Assembly (NCBI GenBank): GCA_017938425.1
Contig: JAGBBQ010000075.1
Location: 1 to 33,439, forward strand
Origin: Clostridia bacterium
GTDB lineage: Bacteria; Bacillota; Clostridia; Oscillospirales; CAG-272
DNA: 33,439 nt
Direction of reading: 5' to 3'
Below the pieces are notes generated by a model. It was given only the letters and a program-made list of their open reading frames with translations, did not search any database and was not told the DNA's origin. This document shows, piece by piece, positions 7,569 to 14,325 of this stretch (the stretch's first letter is position 1; every line of letters begins with the position of its first letter). The translations under genes were made by a program, and so were the position numbers.

Positions 7569-10274
7569 TTATTCAACACAAAATTCGACGGTATCAAAAT
7601 TCAAGCCGCGGATGCGAAGCAGATCTTTATCCGTCGTTCGTACGCGCAGCGTGCGCGTTTGTCCCGGCTCTACGAGCAAAACGTTATCCTCCGGGTATAT
7701 CGGCGTATTCTCACCGTCTATGACGACGGGATAGGCGGGATACGCACCCGTATTGCGAACGGAAAGTGCATAGAGATTATCCCGAATCAACTGACAGGTG
7801 GCTTCTATTTTCGTTCTCACTGCGCGAATTTGCTGCGCAAGCGTTTCCCTGCCTTTATAGAAGAAATTAGGCTCCTGACCGTCACGGAATGCATCACGGA
7901 AGCCTGCATCTGCCATCTCGGACAGGCATTTCGGGCGATAATGATTGTATAGCACGCCTCCGTTCTCCGTCTCCAGCCTCAGAGATATGAAAAAGAATGC
8001 ATCGGCATAATGTGGTGGGATCGCGAATTCCTTCAGAGACACTTCGGTTTTGTATCCCTCGATTACGATATCCCCTTCTTCCCGATACACCTGCTCAAGA
8101 GTGGGGGCGTATATTTTCACAGTCGCGTGCGCTTTTCCCTTGTATCCCCTTTTATGCGAAACGCAAACAAGCGTGAGCGGCAGCGTTTCCCCCGGCGCAT
8201 AGGTGATCTCGTTCAACGAAAGAAAGGCGTGCAGATCCGCAAAGGCCTTTTTCATTCCGTAATACTGAAGCGTGGCGCCCTCCAGCGCATCCACGAGCTG
8301 AACGCCAATCGTATTCCATCCGCGCGAGAAAACCCAAGGAAAGTGTCCTGCCGTTTTCGGATAATTCTCGATCATAGCCTCGCCCATAATCTGATACCAC
8401 TCGTATGCCGCAAGCTGCGTGAGATAGCAAAGATCCTCCGCATCTGCGTTCTCAATATCTCCGAGCTGAGATGCGCGTGTGAGCATTTGCGGCACTCTTT
8501 GCGCGTTATTTTCAACGAAATGGCACATCAGATTTGGGTGTTGTTTTTGATAATCTTCGGACAAAGCGCACACCTTTGTTTGCAATTCGTCGGCCGAAAC
8601 CGATTTTTTCAGAGATTGAAAGCAAGGAAATGTATGGATTCCGCTTTCTGCCATCAAGGGTATTTCTTTGTATAGCTTGCGATAGCAAGTCGGCTCGATA
8701 TTTTGATACACGTGGGCACTGCCGCCGAGCGGCGTGGTATCGAAAAATATGCGCGTGGGATCCAAGGAGGCGAGCGTTTGCCGCAGCCTTCCGAGGCACG
8801 CCGCCGTGTCCGTATGATAGGGATTGAACTCGTTGCCGCCACACCAAACGACGAGCGAGGCGTGGTTTCTCAGGCGATATACATTGGGAGCAACGAGCGT
8901 ATCAAAGAGCCGCACATTCCAGCAGCCCGTCGTCATATTTGCAATAATGGAATCCTGCCAGACCATAATACCCATACGGTCACACAGCTCGTAAAAGAGA
9001 TCGGTCTCATATTTTCCGCCCGCGCCCCAAAGGCGGATGAACGATATATCCGCTTCCTTCATGATAAGCAGCATACGCTCGGTTTTTTCATCGCTGTAAT
9101 CGTAAAGGAAGTCTTGCGGCATAAGATTGACGCCGCGCAAAAACAAATCCTCACCGTTGACGGAAAAAAGATAGGGCTTGAGGTCGAAGAAGAATTTTTT
9201 CGCCTCCGTAAAGCGTGTGCTGATTTTTCGCACGCCGAAATCAAAGGTGTGACTGTCGAGAAGCTTCTCTGCTGCGAAAAGCTGAATTTCCGTTTTGTAA
9301 AGATGCGGCTCTCCCATACAATAGGGATACCACAGCTTCGGTGCGGAAAGCAGGATATCCTTCTCGATATATTGGCATTCCATACGCTCGGCATCGATCA
9401 TAGAACGCGAAAAATCCAGCGCATCTATATCAAATTCAAAGCGTTGTGCGTGATCGTCCGTATCCGTCATCGTTACCGAAAGACGATAGCTGCCCCCCGT
9501 GGAATGGCAGAGCAAACCGCGATTTGGCGCATAGATAAAGCTCTCGCCGTAGTCATATCCGCGATCCACCGCCGTTTCATCAAAGCCTTCGCGCGTCAGC
9601 TCCGCACAAAGATGCAGGTGGGCCTTGCCGTTTTCAACGGTCACCGTGGAGAGAAAAGGACGGGATATATGTACGGGATTCAAAAATTCAAGTCGGATGC
9701 CACCCGTTATACCGTGAACGCAGAAATTGCCGTTGCTGCACTCCGCATCGCCCGAAAGCCCCCAGCCGATCAGGCGATCGCTTTTTCCGTCGCGGTTATG
9801 CGCATCGTAATTTTCAACTCCGAAGGCAGGCGATTTGGCGATGATGCGAAGCTCGTTTTCCTCGCCGAAATGCAAAAACTCCTTCACCGGAAGATAAGGG
9901 CCGCCCGAAATGCCGATATGCTCCCCGAGATGATGACCGTTGAGGATCACCTCGGTTTTATAATCCGCCCCCTCAAAGCAAAGAAAAGCAAGGAGCTCAG
10001 CCTTCTCATACGGAACGAAAAAGCGCCGCTCGTAGCAAAAAAGCTTGTACATCAGATCCTTGTAAAGCTTACTGTTATCACCGAAGTAATAATGCGGAAG
10101 AAGTCCGCTTTCGTAAACGCTTTTATAAACGGATGCAGGAAGATTTGTTTCGTACGGCAGCTTTTCAAAGCAAATATCCTTTTCCGTATTAAAAATACCG
10201 TATCGGTATTTGCCATCAAGGGATATGCTGTCCTTTCTTTTTTCTATGTAAAAAACATGATTGTTGTTTTTCAT
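7569..10274 (-). CDS. Glycoside hydrolase family 2, beta-mannosidase-like
   Basis: 901 residues from the ATG at 10274, chosen because GCAAGGAGAAG lies directly upstream; a frame extension to 10358 runs through the promoter. The order of domains is a GH2 jelly-roll sugar-binding domain (about 30-200), an immunoglobulin-like domain (about 250-365), a TIM barrel (about 370-600) and C-terminal beta domains. Barrel markers are FLRGVNLMP, IRLWGAGG and MVWQDS. The acid/base Glu482 is in WCGGNEFN, and the probable nucleophile Glu543 is in MAESGIHTF. The pattern is closest to beta-mannosidases and related GH2 exo-enzymes rather than LacZ, but substrate is unproven. No signal peptide is present, so it acts on imported oligosaccharides. 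It is the first gene of an operon with a DMT transporter and is divergent from an IclR regulator. Base composition looks more A+T-rich than the housekeeping genes. Confidence 0.88.
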   Translation of the reverse strand: MKNNNHVFYIEKRKDSISLDGKYRYGIFNTEKDICFEKLPYETNLPASVYKSVYESGLLPHYYFGDNSKLYKDLMYKLFCYERRFFVPYEKAELLAFLCFEGADYKTEVILNGHHLGEHIGISGGPYLPVKEFLHFGEENELRIIAKSPAFGVENYDAHNRDGKSDRLIGWGLSGDAECSNGNFCVHGITGGIRLEFLNPVHISRPFLSTVTVENGKAHLHLCAELTREGFDETAVDRGYDYGESFIYAPNRGLLCHSTGGSYRLSVTMTDTDDHAQRFEFDIDALDFSRSMIDAERMECQYIEKDILLSAPKLWYPYCMGEPHLYKTEIQLFAAEKLLDSHTFDFGVRKISTRFTEAKKFFFDLKPYLFSVNGEDLFLRGVNLMPQDFLYDYSDEKTERMLLIMKEADISFIRLWGAGGKYETDLFYELCDRMGIMVWQDSIIANMTTGCWNVRLFDTLVAPNVYRLRNHASLVVWCGGNEFNPYHTDTAACLGRLRQTLASLDPTRIFFDTTPLGGSAHVYQNIEPTCYRKLYKEIPLMAESGIHTFPCFQSLKKSVSADELQTKVCALSEDYQKQHPNLMCHFVENNAQRVPQMLTRASQLGDIENADAEDLCYLTQLAAYEWYQIMGEAMIENYPKTAGHFPWVFSRGWNTIGVQLVDALEGATLQYYGMKKAFADLHAFLSLNEITYAPGETLPLTLVCVSHKRGYKGKAHATVKIYAPTLEQVYREEGDIVIEGYKTEVSLKEFAIPPHYADAFFFISLRLETENGGVLYNHYRPKCLSEMADAGFRDAFRDGQEPNFFYKGRETLAQQIRAVRTKIEATCQLIRDNLYALSVRNTGAYPAYPVVIDGENTPIYPEDNVLLVEPGQTRTLRVRTTDKDLLRIRGLNFDTVEFCVE

Positions 10275-10311
10275 ATACTTCTCCTTGCTCAAAATATGAC
10301 GGTTTCGACGA

Positions 10312-10339
10312 ACGCGTATTGACTTTATTATATACGCGT
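10312..10339. promoter_or_regulatory. 28-bp inverted repeat, candidate operator
   Basis: ACGCGTAT (10312-10319) and ATACGCGT (10332-10339) are perfect 8-base inverted arms around a 12-base centre. The repeat covers the -35 and most of the spacer of the IclR promoter and the whole -10 of the opposing GH2 promoter, so a protein bound here could block both. Confidence 0.65.
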
Positions 10340-10347
10340 GATAAAAT
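10319..10347 (+). promoter_or_regulatory. Promoter of the IclR-type regulator
   Basis: TTGACT (10319-10324), a 17-base spacer ending in TGA, and TAAAAT (10342-10347) make a strong extended -10 promoter. Confidence 0.8.
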
Positions 10348-10355
10348 AGAAGCAA
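10327..10355 (-). promoter_or_regulatory. Promoter of the GH2-transporter operon
   Basis: On the minus strand, TTGCTT (10350-10355), 17 bases, and a perfect TATAAT (10327-10332). It overlaps the regulator promoter on the other strand almost completely. Confidence 0.7.
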
Positions 10356-10359
10356 CAAA

Positions 10360-10374
10360 TTTCATATAGTGAAA
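10360..10374. promoter_or_regulatory. 15-bp palindrome TTTCA-N5-TGAAA, candidate regulator site
   Basis: TTTCA (10360-10364) and TGAAA (10370-10374) flank TATAG. The site lies at the start of the regulator's leader and just upstream of the -35 of the GH2 promoter, where an activator could sit. Arms of this type occur in sites of IclR-family proteins such as KdgR, but the arm order differs from KdgR sites, so the match is suggestive only. Confidence 0.5.
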
Positions 10375-10395
10375 CAAAAGAGAGGAAAATACAGT

Positions 10396-11124
10396 ATGAT
10401 TGCTTCCGTAAGCAAGGCAATCGGCATCCTGCAGCTACTTGCAAAGGAGGACGGACAAGCCGTATCGCTCAGCCGCATCTGTGAGCAGACCGGACTGCAC
10501 AAAAGCACGGCTTCGCACTTACTTGCCACTCTTGTGGAAGAAAATATGGTGGAACACGTTTCTCGCCGCGACGGATATCGCATCGGCTACGGAACGTTTT
10601 TGCTTACGCGCTTTGGCTCGTATCAGCATAAAATTTCCGAGGTGGCACGCCCCGTTCTCCGCTGGCTTTCCAAAAAAACCGGCCAAAGCACGCTGATATG
10701 CGTATTGTGTGACCAAAAGCGCATACGCATCGATGCGGTTGTTGCAGATTTCCCGCTGGAACCGAAGAAGGAAAACATTTTCGTTGAGGATGCTTGCGAT
10801 AGCGCAACGGGATTGATCCTCGTTGCGAATTTGCCTGAATATCAAAGAATGCCGTATGTATATGCTTGGAGCAAGGACGACAACGATGAGGCTCAAATTC
10901 GTTCGGCGCTTGAGGATGCCGAGAAGCGCGGTTATGCCGAATGCACAAAAATAACCGACGGCGTGCGGCACGGCGGTGTTGCCGTTCCCCTTTTTAAGGC
11001 AAAAAAATGCGTGGCAGCGCTCGGCCTTGCTTATTTTGACGGAGACGGAAAAAAATATTTGCCGCATATGCTCATTGCCGCAAAGGAAATCTCCCGCCGC
11101 TTGGATTTTTCGGAGGAAGTGTAA
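10396..11124 (+). CDS. IclR-family transcriptional regulator
   Basis: 242 residues. The N-terminal winged helix-turn-helix (about 8-65) contains VSLSRICEQTGLHKSTASHLLATL, the recognition region typical of IclR proteins. The C-terminal effector-binding domain (about 75-240) shows the family's ARPVLRWLSKKTGQSTLICVL and ending CVAALGLAYF. IclR proteins are dimers or tetramers that sense small metabolites, often sugar acids and aromatic acids, and usually control the adjacent divergent operon. I start at the ATG at 10396 because AGAGGA lies 9 bases before it; a GTG at 10369 in the same frame lies within the palindrome and has no such site. It is inferred to control the GH2-DMT operon and itself. 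Confidence 0.92.
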   Translation: MIASVSKAIGILQLLAKEDGQAVSLSRICEQTGLHKSTASHLLATLVEENMVEHVSRRDGYRIGYGTFLLTRFGSYQHKISEVARPVLRWLSKKTGQSTLICVLCDQKRIRIDAVVADFPLEPKKENIFVEDACDSATGLILVANLPEYQRMPYVYAWSKDDNDEAQIRSALEDAEKRGYAECTKITDGVRHGGVAVPLFKAKKCVAALGLAYFDGDGKKYLPHMLIAAKEISRRLDFSEEV

Positions 11125-11160
11125 TTCATAAAAAGCAAAGCTGCCGCAAATACAAAAAAG

Positions 11161-11203
11161 GAGATAACTTTTCGGCTATGAGCTGATTTGTTATCTCTTT
11201 CTG
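11161..11203 (+). terminator. Terminator of the IclR-type gene
   Basis: GAGATAAC (11161-11168) pairs with GTTATCTC (11190-11197), with an inner 5-bp helix in the loop (CGGCT with AGCTG) and a TTTCTG tail. Confidence 0.75.
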
Positions 11204-11266
11204 TTTGTATATAGGTTGGGCTTGGTCCATTTGCGTTTGACCGGTTTTCAAATTCTCCGAAAAATG

Positions 11267-11297
11267 AAAAAAAGCAAGCCAAAGGCTTGCTTTTTTT
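11267..11297. terminator. Terminator of the tRNA unit, bidirectional
   Basis: A 14-bp perfect stem, AAAAAAAGCAAGCC (11267-11280) with GGCTTGCTTTTTTT (11284-11297), and a 3-base loop. On the minus strand it begins immediately at the CCA end of tRNA-Arg; on the plus strand it also ends in T7 and can act as a second stop for the IclR transcript. Confidence 0.92.
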
Positions 11298-11372
11298 GGC
11301 GCGCCCTGGAGGATTCGAACCTTCGACCTACCGGTTCGTAGCCGGGCACTCTATCCACTGAGCTAAGGGCGC
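11297..11372 (-). tRNA. tRNA-Arg (anticodon ACG)
   Basis: 76 bases with a complete cloverleaf. The acceptor GCGCCCT pairs with AGGGCGC, the discriminator is G and the CCA end is encoded. The anticodon loop CTACGAA gives ACG, whose first base is normally deaminated to inosine to read CGU, CGC and CGA. The T arm contains GGTTCGAATCC. It follows tRNA-Gly by 6 bases in the same transcript. Confidence 0.97.
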
Positions 11373-11378
11373 GAATAT

Positions 11379-11452
<74 letters not shown>

Positions 11453-11482
11453 ATAGATAACGCTCTCATCAAGCGCCTATAT

Positions 11483-11511
11483 ATAATAACATACTTTCGC
11501 AATTTTGTCAA
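11483..11511 (-). promoter_or_regulatory. Promoter of the tRNA-Gly/tRNA-Arg unit
   Basis: On the minus strand, TTGACA (11506-11511), a 17-base spacer ending in TGT, and TATTAT (11483-11488). The -35 is perfect and the -10 is extended. The A/T tracts just upstream could act as an UP element, as expected for a stable RNA promoter. Confidence 0.9.
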
Positions 11512-11515
11512 GTGC

Positions 11516-11535
11516 TTTTTGAAAGTTTTCAAAAA
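11516..11535. promoter_or_regulatory. 20-bp perfect palindrome upstream of the tRNA and GH28 promoters
   Basis: TTTTTGAAA (11516-11524) and TTTCAAAAA (11527-11535) flank a 2-base centre. The site lies between the divergent tRNA (-35 at 11506-11511) and GH28 (-35 at 11568-11573) promoters. AAAGTT or AACTTT half-sites recur at 11522, 11536 and 11551. It could be an operator, or simply the A/T tracts of an UP element. Confidence 0.4.
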
Positions 11536-11567
11536 AACTTTTGTTTTTCGAAAGTTGCCGATGGGCC

Positions 11568-11596
11568 TTGAAAACAAAGGGTCTGTATGCTATAAT
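11568..11596 (+). promoter_or_regulatory. Promoter of the GH28 gene
   Basis: TTGAAA (11568-11573), a 17-base spacer ending in TGC, and a perfect TATAAT (11591-11596) form an extended -10 promoter 43 bases before the start codon. Confidence 0.88.
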
Positions 11597-11639
11597 ATTT
11601 TTACCGGAGCCGACAAGGACGGCCCGAAAGGAGACGACG

Positions 11640-12917
11640 ATGATCTATAATGTTACCGACTACGGCTGCATCGGCGACGGCGTGACGAACAACACCGCTG
11701 CGATCAACGCGCTGACGAAGAGCCTTCGTGGCAAGGGCGGCACGGTCTACTTCCCTGCAGGCGAATACGTGAGCGGCTCGATTCGGCTTTACAGCAATAT
11801 GACCCTGATGCTCGACGGCGGCGCGACCATCCTCGGCAGCCATAATTTCGACGATTATCCCTTTATCAAGCTGGAGGGCTTCACGCGCGGCACGCGGCAC
11901 GGCATTATTTCCGCCATCGGGGAGAGAAATATCCGCATCACGGGCGGCAAGATCGACGGGCGCGGCAAGTATTTCTGGGACAATATGGAGTCCGACTACG
12001 AAAGACCGCGCACGATCAATCCCATCCTTTGCAAGGACGTTACGATCACGGATATGATCATCGAGAATTCTCCCTGCTGGACGGTGCATCCGCTTTGCTG
12101 CGAGAACGTGACGGTGCGCGGCGTTTCGATCTATAATCCCTACGATTCGCCCAACACCGACGGCATCAACCCTGAAAGCTCGAAAAACGTGCGCATTTCG
12201 GATTGCCACATCGACGTGGGCGATGACTGCGTGACCATCAAGGCGGGCACGGAGACCGATCCTCTGATGAGGGATCGCGCCTCGGAGAACATCGTTGTTA
12301 CCGGCTGCACGATGGCGCACGGCCACGGCGGTGTTGTGATCGGCAGCGAGATGAGCGGCGGCGTGAAGAACGTATCCGTCTCAAGCTGTGTCTTCCAAAA
12401 CACCGAGCGCGGCATCCGCATAAAGACCCGAAGAAAGCGCGGCGGCTGCGTGATCGGTGCATCCTTCTCAAACATTCTGATGGAAAACGTGGGCGCCGTG
12501 ATCACGATGAACGGCTATTACTGCTGCGTTTGCGGCGAATACCCCTTCCCGAAGGAGATCCTTTTTGACGAGGGACCGCAGCCCGTGGATGCGCTGACGC
12601 CGAGGTTTTCGGATATCCGCATCAGCGGTATCACTGCAAGAGGCGTGACGGGCGTTGGCATCTACCTTTACGGCCTGCCCGAGATGCCGATCGAGAATCT
12701 TTCAATCTCGGACGTTTCTATGGAGATCGTCGGCTGCGAGGAGGGCTTTTCACCCGTTGCCGCCTTCAATCGCAAAAGATGCTATGGCGAGGGGATCCTG
12801 ATCGAAAACGCCAAGGGCGTGACGATGCAGGGGGTTACGCTGAAATGCCCCGGCAAGCGGCTGACGTTGAAAAACGCAGAAAACGTGACGCTCAACGGAA
12901 AAAGAGTGGATATATAA
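11640..12917 (+). CDS. Glycoside hydrolase family 28, polygalacturonase-like, cytoplasmic
   Basis: 425 residues folding as a right-handed parallel beta-helix. It begins with the pectate-lyase-superfamily motif VTDYGCIGDGVTNNTAAIN. All GH28 signature elements are present: NTDG (172-175) with Asp174, GDDC (194-197) with Asp195 and Asp196, GHGG (228-231) with His229, and RIK (260-262). Family members hydrolyse galacturonan or rhamnogalacturonan by inversion. There is no signal peptide, so it probably acts on imported oligosaccharides, as exo-acting relatives do. AAAGGAG lies 6 bases before the ATG at 11640, which decides this start over an in-frame extension to 11541. It is a single-gene unit with its own promoter and terminator, converging on the sialidase-fold gene. 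Confidence 0.92.
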   Translation: MIYNVTDYGCIGDGVTNNTAAINALTKSLRGKGGTVYFPAGEYVSGSIRLYSNMTLMLDGGATILGSHNFDDYPFIKLEGFTRGTRHGIISAIGERNIRITGGKIDGRGKYFWDNMESDYERPRTINPILCKDVTITDMIIENSPCWTVHPLCCENVTVRGVSIYNPYDSPNTDGINPESSKNVRISDCHIDVGDDCVTIKAGTETDPLMRDRASENIVVTGCTMAHGHGGVVIGSEMSGGVKNVSVSSCVFQNTERGIRIKTRRKRGGCVIGASFSNILMENVGAVITMNGYYCCVCGEYPFPKEILFDEGPQPVDALTPRFSDIRISGITARGVTGVGIYLYGLPEMPIENLSISDVSMEIVGCEEGFSPVAAFNRKRCYGEGILIENAKGVTMQGVTLKCPGKRLTLKNAENVTLNGKRVDI

Positions 12918-12922
12918 TGAAA

Positions 12923-12962
12923 AAGCAGAGGCACCGTTTTTGGTTCCTCTGCTTCGTTTTTT
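12923..12962. terminator. Bidirectional terminator between GH28 and sialidase-fold genes
   Basis: A 9-bp outer stem (12923-12931 with 12946-12954), one mismatch, an inner 3-bp stem and an A/T-rich loop. The plus strand has T6 from 12957 and the minus strand has T5 just past the stem, so it can end both convergent transcripts. Confidence 0.88.
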
Positions 12963-12983
12963 CTGTCGATTTTTAAAAGCATC

Positions 12984-14276
12984 TCACTCCGCATCCACCG
13001 TAAGCTCATACCTCCAGCCCTCGCCGTAGAAGGGTGCGCTTCGGTCAAACTGACCGTACTTGCATAGCGAAAGCTCGATACGCAGGCTCTCCCTATCCTC
13101 CAAAATATCAAAATTTGAAAGCTGAAGGGCTTCGCTTTCTCCCTCGCGTCTCGTATCGATCACGGTCAAGCTCTCTTTTTTAAGCAAGCCCGTTTTTTCG
13201 TCCACCTCCGAGACGTACAGCGGATATCGGGGACTGTTCCCGTATGCGGTGTGATCGGAAATATTTCCGAACCAATAGAGCTTCCCGTTTTTCGAGGAGC
13301 GAAAAAGCTTCGAGATCGTGGCACCCGAATAAATCACCTCGCGGTCATCAAAGCGCCACGGCTCGGCATCGGTGAAATCCGCACCGCCGTTATCGGAATA
13401 GGAATACCACTTAAAGGAAGGCGTTCCCGGCTCGATCCGCGTATTCCATGCCGGAGATATCACGTTTGAGCCTCTCATAACAAGCAGGAGCCTTCCGCTT
13501 TCCAGCTCGGCGAGGATCGGCTCATCGATGCCTCGCGAGGAGCGAAGATCGCCAAGAATGATAGGGTTTGAGAAGGTGAAATTATATCTCTCCGCTTTCG
13601 GATCGTATTTTCCTCTTGCGACGATCACGCATCGGCTGATTGTCGGACAGCTGGGAAACACACGGCTTACGTCCAGCCCCGCGATACGGCAGCCAACGTG
13701 CACGGGAACACCGACGGGGACTGCGATATCGCCGTTTTTCAGAACGATCGGCGGATTCTCAAATCCGTTGTTTCTCTCAAGATGCTCGGGATCTCTCGGA
13801 TTTTCGGGGTCGAATTCCTTTCCCTCCTCGTACATAACGAGATGCTCCGAAAACGGCAGATCCTCTCCATCGCGGAAAATGCATACCGTCTGATGATCGA
13901 AAAAGCTTCTTGCGCCCTTGTTCCAATATGCCGCATAAGATGCCTCGTGTCCTTCGAGGAAATAGCGGTAAAATCCCGTGGCAACGTAATGACCGTAGTG
14001 CGGATTCCATACCTTGCCGCACAGCTCAAAGATCCTTTCATCACGGCCGTATGCGGTCGAATAGCTCTTCTTTTCGATCGGCATCCATTCCCCGAAGCTA
14101 CGGCCGTTATCCGTGCTGATCCTTGTGAGAGCCGGCGAAGGATAATCACTTTCCGCGATGACCGACTTCGTTTCCCTGCAGGCAAGGCCGTTGCGGTCAA
14201 GATATTCGCGCGTTACCATCGTAATACCCGCGCCTCGCACGGCATCCGCAATCTTTTTTCCCGAGACTCTGATCAT
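12984..14276 (-). CDS. Sialidase-fold (BNR/Asp-box) protein, substrate unknown
   Basis: 430 residues predicted to form a six-bladed beta-propeller. Two Asp boxes are visible, STDNGRSF (54-61) and SDNGGADF (294-301), and blade-like repeats such as SGRLLLVMRGS occur between them. I do not see the FRIP-type arginine motif of true sialidases near the N-terminus, so sialic acid hydrolysis is doubtful; a glycan-processing role is more general and more likely. There is no signal peptide. The frame opens at a GTG (14285), but AAGGTGAG upstream of the ATG at 14276 makes that the better start. The gene follows leuS by 49 bases in the same direction and may be read from the housekeeping array; it converges with the GH28 gene. 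Confidence 0.75.
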   Translation of the reverse strand: MIRVSGKKIADAVRGAGITMVTREYLDRNGLACRETKSVIAESDYPSPALTRISTDNGRSFGEWMPIEKKSYSTAYGRDERIFELCGKVWNPHYGHYVATGFYRYFLEGHEASYAAYWNKGARSFFDHQTVCIFRDGEDLPFSEHLVMYEEGKEFDPENPRDPEHLERNNGFENPPIVLKNGDIAVPVGVPVHVGCRIAGLDVSRVFPSCPTISRCVIVARGKYDPKAERYNFTFSNPIILGDLRSSRGIDEPILAELESGRLLLVMRGSNVISPAWNTRIEPGTPSFKWYSYSDNGGADFTDAEPWRFDDREVIYSGATISKLFRSSKNGKLYWFGNISDHTAYGNSPRYPLYVSEVDEKTGLLKKESLTVIDTRREGESEALQLSNFDILEDRESLRIELSLCKYGQFDRSAPFYGEGWRYELTVDAE

Positions 14277-14325
14277 ATCGCTCACCTTATCGGTCTTATT
14301 TCCGTTTTCTTTGCTTTTTAGATAC

